Positions 7,589 through 9,861 of a stretch of 9,861 nucleotides of DNA are shown here, piece by piece. The number at the start of each line of letters is the position of its first letter. Positions within the stretch are counted from its first letter, which is position 1. The translations under genes were made by a program, and so were the position numbers. The notes under the pieces were generated by a model. The model saw only the letters and a list, made by a program, of their open reading frames with translations. It was not told the DNA's origin and did not search any database. Origin of the DNA: Bacteroidales bacterium H10 (lineage in GTDB: Bacteria; Bacteroidota; Bacteroidia; Bacteroidales; Muribaculaceae); NCBI GenBank assembly GCA_001701295.1, contig DAAV01000075.1, positions 4,049 through 13,909 of the forward strand, written 5' to 3'.

Positions 7589-7682
7589 AAATGATAGAAA
7601 GCGATTTTTATGCGTTATAATTTTAACAGGGTCATGATTTCGACCTTCTACAAGCTATAAACTTAAATAAAAACCTTAAATT

Positions 7683-8045
7683 ATGGCAAACAAAAGAGAA
7701 TTTAAAAAGTATGTAGACGCTTTGGGAGCATCAATCATCGACGAGATGATTTCAGCATATCACAATGTCAAAGGTGTTGACCGCGACAAAATTGCCGAAG
7801 CCATGCAGAAAGTGCTCGGCGCCATAGGCAAAGCAAAAAACAATTCCAATATATTCTTTGACCGCGGCCCGAAGGCATTCGAAAGCAAAGCGGATTACGC
7901 AAAAAACAAAAAAGCGTTCTTCCGGGCACTCTTTGACAAGATAGAGACTGAATTCAACGAAGAGATCAATGCCGCCCTTAAACTTTTCAACGCGGCTCTG
8001 CCAGCTGAAGAAAAGGCCCGCAATAAAGAATACGCAGCTTCTTGA
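7683..8045 (+). CDS. Conserved-looking small helical protein of unknown function
   Basis: I do not recognise the family. It is a 120-aa protein rich in Lys, Glu and Ala, with no signal peptide, membrane segment, cysteine or zinc motif, so it is probably cytoplasmic. The pattern suggests mostly alpha-helix: residues about 4-28, 33-51, 66-90 and 91-117, with a break at NNSNIFFDRGPK (53-64). Evidence that it is a real gene: a good promoter upstream, an A/T-rich leader before the ATG, normal codon use, and a stop that overlaps the next gene's ATG by one base (TGATG), implying translational coupling to the acyltransferase. A helper or regulator of lipid acylation is possible but is only a guess from the coupling. 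The name I would give is hypothetical protein. Confidence 0.85.
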   Translation: MANKREFKKYVDALGASIIDEMISAYHNVKGVDRDKIAEAMQKVLGAIGKAKNNSNIFFDRGPKAFESKADYAKNKKAFFRALFDKIETEFNEEINAALKLFNAALPAEEKARNKEYAAS

Positions 8046-8590
8046 TGAATCTCTGGGCACGCATATTGAAATGGGCCGGCTGGGAAACGGACATTACTGT
8101 TCCGCAGCAGGATAAATGTGTCATATGCGTGGCTCCGCATACATCCAACTGGGATTTTATTCTCGGGTTAGCAGCATACCGCTCATTGGGAAGGAAGGCC
8201 AATTTTCTTATGAAAGAATTCTGGTTTTTCTTTCCATTGAATTTTATTTTAAAATCCCTGGGTGGAATTCCGGTATCCAGATCCGGTTCAGGAGGCATAC
8301 TGACCAATAATATCATCAGACAGTTTGAAACAAGATCATACATGAATCTTGCAGTGACTCCCGAAGGAACACGCAGTCCAAGAGAAAAATGGAGAACCGG
8401 ATTTCTTTACATCGCATATGGGGCGAAAGTACCGATACAGCTTGGAGTGATAGATTACAAGAGAAAAAAAATAATGATCAATGACGAATATATCCCCTCC
8501 GGAGATATAGACATAGATCTTAAGGAAATCAAAAAATATTATTCCGGCCGGAAAGAGGCGGCAAGATATCCTGAAAACTTTATCATTTAA
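8045..8590 (+). CDS. PlsC-type acyltransferase (1-acyl-glycerol-3-phosphate acyltransferase-like)
   Basis: Small acyltransferase of 181 aa that likely transfers a fatty acyl chain to a lysolipid or similar acceptor at the inner membrane. It has the family blocks in order: the catalytic HX4D motif H32 to D37 (HTSNWD), block II GGIPVSRS at 73-80 with R79, and block III TPEGTRS at 105-111 with E107 and R110, followed by GAKVPIQLGVID, equivalent to block IV. A hydrophobic patch at 59-70 may contact the membrane. The start is the ATG at 8045-8047; a TTG three bases upstream could lengthen it by one residue but is less likely. It is shorter than a classical PlsC (about 240 aa) and lacks an N-terminal membrane helix, so the acceptor may not be lysophosphatidate; ornithine or glycine lipids, or another envelope lipid, are alternatives. 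It overlaps the upstream gene by one base and lies 27 nt before the nitrilase gene. Confidence 0.92.
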   Translation: MNLWARILKWAGWETDITVPQQDKCVICVAPHTSNWDFILGLAAYRSLGRKANFLMKEFWFFFPLNFILKSLGGIPVSRSGSGGILTNNIIRQFETRSYMNLAVTPEGTRSPREKWRTGFLYIAYGAKVPIQLGVIDYKRKKIMINDEYIPSGDIDIDLKEIKKYYSGRKEAARYPENFII

Positions 8591-8617
8591 TTCGCGAACA
8601 GAAACAACTTCTCATCC

Positions 8618-9415
8618 ATGAAATCATCAGATCTCAAAGTGTGTCTCTTCCCTATGGAAATCAAATGGGACGACAAGGAAGCGAACCTCAGTCTGCTCCG
8701 TGAGACAATATCGAAAGTGCATCCTGAAACGGATCTTCTGATCCTGCCCGAGACTTTCTCCACCGGGTTTCCCGTAGGGAAAGACAAGGAGGAAGTGCGT
8801 GCGTCAGCTGAAAGAAACACAGGCGCGACAATCGATCTGCTGAAAGAACTCGCCTCAGAATATAAAATGGCTATCGCCGGGAGTTTCATAGCGGATTCAG
8901 GCGGTTCTCTCTATAACAGGGCCTTCTTCATCGAACCGTCGGGAGAGGAGACATTCGAGGACAAACATCATCTCTTTACGATGGCCGGCGAAAATAAGGT
9001 TTTCTCAAGAGGATATGACCGTCTTAAGGTACGCTACAGGGGATGGAATCTCGCAATGGTGGTGTGCTACGACATACGCTTCCCGGTGTGGTGCCGTAAT
9101 GTCCACAACGAATATGACGCTCTGATCGTCTGTGCCAACTGGCCCGCAGTAAGAGCGGGAGCATGGAATGCACTTCTTCCGGCAAGAGCCATAGAAAACG
9201 AGGCATATGTATGCGCTGTCGATTGCAAAGGCACCGATTCAAAAGGCTATGATTATGACGGCAGCTCGGCGGTCTATGATTTCAAAGGCAAAGATGTATC
9301 CGTGCGTTTCGACGAGAACGGCCTCATATATGCCACGCTAAGCCGCGAACGACTTGATTCATTCAGGGAAAAGTTTCCGGCATGGGCAGATGCAGATCCG
9401 TTCAGGTTATTATAA
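8618..9415 (+). CDS. Nitrilase-superfamily omega-amidase (YafV/Nit2-like)
   Basis: Cytoplasmic carbon-nitrogen hydrolase of 265 aa. The Glu-Lys-Cys triad is intact: E45 in LPETFSTGF, K116 in EDKHHLF, and nucleophile C150 in VVCYDIRFPVW. The FSTGF after the catalytic Glu, the HHLFTMAGE segment and the YDIRFPVW block are typical of the YafV/Nit2 branch. Enzymes of that branch hydrolyse 2-oxoglutaramate and 2-oxosuccinamate, products of glutamine and asparagine transaminases, to the 2-oxo acid and ammonia. The substrate is inferred from the branch, not proven here. It has no signal peptide, and the length is normal. The ATG at 8618 has no Shine-Dalgarno and follows the acyltransferase stop by 27 nt, so it is probably the last gene of the same transcript. 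It converges on the DUF3108 gene, with no clear terminator in the 32-bp gap. A generic C-N hydrolase annotation is the fallback. Confidence 0.93.
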   Translation: MKSSDLKVCLFPMEIKWDDKEANLSLLRETISKVHPETDLLILPETFSTGFPVGKDKEEVRASAERNTGATIDLLKELASEYKMAIAGSFIADSGGSLYNRAFFIEPSGEETFEDKHHLFTMAGENKVFSRGYDRLKVRYRGWNLAMVVCYDIRFPVWCRNVHNEYDALIVCANWPAVRAGAWNALLPARAIENEAYVCAVDCKGTDSKGYDYDGSSAVYDFKGKDVSVRFDENGLIYATLSRERLDSFREKFPAWADADPFRLL

Positions 9416-9447
9416 TCATAAACCGAGCCCGCAACAGGTGCAGTGAA

Positions 9448-9861
9448 TCATCGCCCGATCAGATAAGCCCTTACTTCTCCGATCGGAAGTTTGCCTACAA
9501 GATACAACGGAACATGGGAGGCATCTGTCGAAATCCATGTGTCAATATCATCACTGGATTTTTTACCTCCTTCCTGAGTAAAGTTGAATCTTATGTGATA
9601 GGATACATGTTCAGTTTTATCCTTTAGTTTTATTTTGACAAGTCCGAGATTGCGAATCCTGACCGACTCCTTTTTGTCTCCCGAAAATACGGTGGCTTTA
9701 TAAAGAGAATTTTTATTCAACCGGGAATAATCCAGCTTACGCAAATAATAGAACACCGACAGCATGTCATAGACCGGTCCCTGGGCGGTAAGAGTTTTTT
9801 CTGACTTTACCGGCTGGCCGTTCCGGATACGGTAACGTTTCGCCACTCCTTTGGTCACATT
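9448..9861 (-). CDS. DUF3108-type protein, C-terminal part (cut by window edge)
   Basis: Only the last 137 residues are visible. The frame is open to the right edge (a GTG codon at 9856-9858 is internal, not a convincing start), and full-length members of this family are roughly 240-260 aa. The visible part is rich in beta-strand patterns and ends with the family-like signature of a DTWIST segment followed by VPLYLVGKLPIGEVRAYL (residues 116-133 of the visible part). That resembles the C-terminus of DUF3108 proteins, which are generally predicted to be exported envelope proteins of unknown function. The N-terminal signal region lies outside the window, so export cannot be checked here. The stop (TGA) is 32 bp from the convergent nitrilase gene. 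The family call is from memory of the pattern and is moderately sure. Confidence 0.7.
   Translation of the reverse strand, partial: NVTKGVAKRYRIRNGQPVKSEKTLTAQGPVYDMLSVFYYLRKLDYSRLNKNSLYKATVFSGDKKESVRIRNLGLVKIKLKDKTEHVSYHIRFNFTQEGGKKSSDDIDTWISTDASHVPLYLVGKLPIGEVRAYLIGR

Noticed and set aside
9478..9487. TCCGATCGGA palindrome near the 3' end of the DUF3108 gene
   Set aside because: Ten-base palindrome inside coding sequence without a U tract; likely chance and not a terminator.

Overview
The window looks like chromosomal DNA of a Bacteroidales bacterium, plausibly a Muribaculaceae- or Bacteroides-like gut anaerobe. This rests on three things: promoters of the Bacteroidetes TTTG / TAnnTTTG type upstream of several genes; A/T-rich leaders without Shine-Dalgarno sequences; and a histidine-degradation operon that uses a fused formiminotransferase-cyclodeaminase. 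The genus is an inference. All genes look intact except the one cut by the right edge. I see no mobile element, CRISPR array, tRNA or rRNA.

Left two thirds (about 100-6800, minus strand): a complete four-gene histidine-utilisation operon transcribed right to left as hutU - ftcD - hutI - hutH. A candidate promoter lies at 6762-6792 and an intrinsic terminator at 101-135. Histidine is deaminated to urocanate (HutH), hydrated to imidazolonepropionate (HutU) and hydrolysed to N-formimino-glutamate (HutI). The formimino group then moves to tetrahydrofolate and is converted to methenyl-THF with release of ammonia (FtcD). The products are glutamate, two ammonia and a folate-bound one-carbon unit, rather than formamide or formate. 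No regulator or histidine transporter is encoded in the window. Bases 1-100, beyond the terminator, hold no gene I can support.

Middle (6803-7588): a monocistronic NlpC/P60 lipoprotein gene on the minus strand, with its own promoter (7511-7540) and a strong terminator (6803-6840). Its promoter is back to back with a plus-strand promoter (7557-7588) in a 227-bp divergent intergenic region.

Right (7683-9415, plus strand): a likely three-gene operon made of a 120-aa helical protein of unknown function, a small PlsC-type acyltransferase whose start overlaps the previous stop by one base (TGATG), and a nitrilase-family omega-amidase. It converges, with a 32-bp gap, on the 3' end of a minus-strand DUF3108-type gene that runs off the right edge.

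This is mostly ordinary core-metabolic sequence and I do not see a convincing new multi-gene system. The points most worth a second look are the structured/palindromic hut leader, the unknown 120-aa protein translationally coupled to an acyltransferase, and a terminator-like hairpin inside the start of the NlpC gene.
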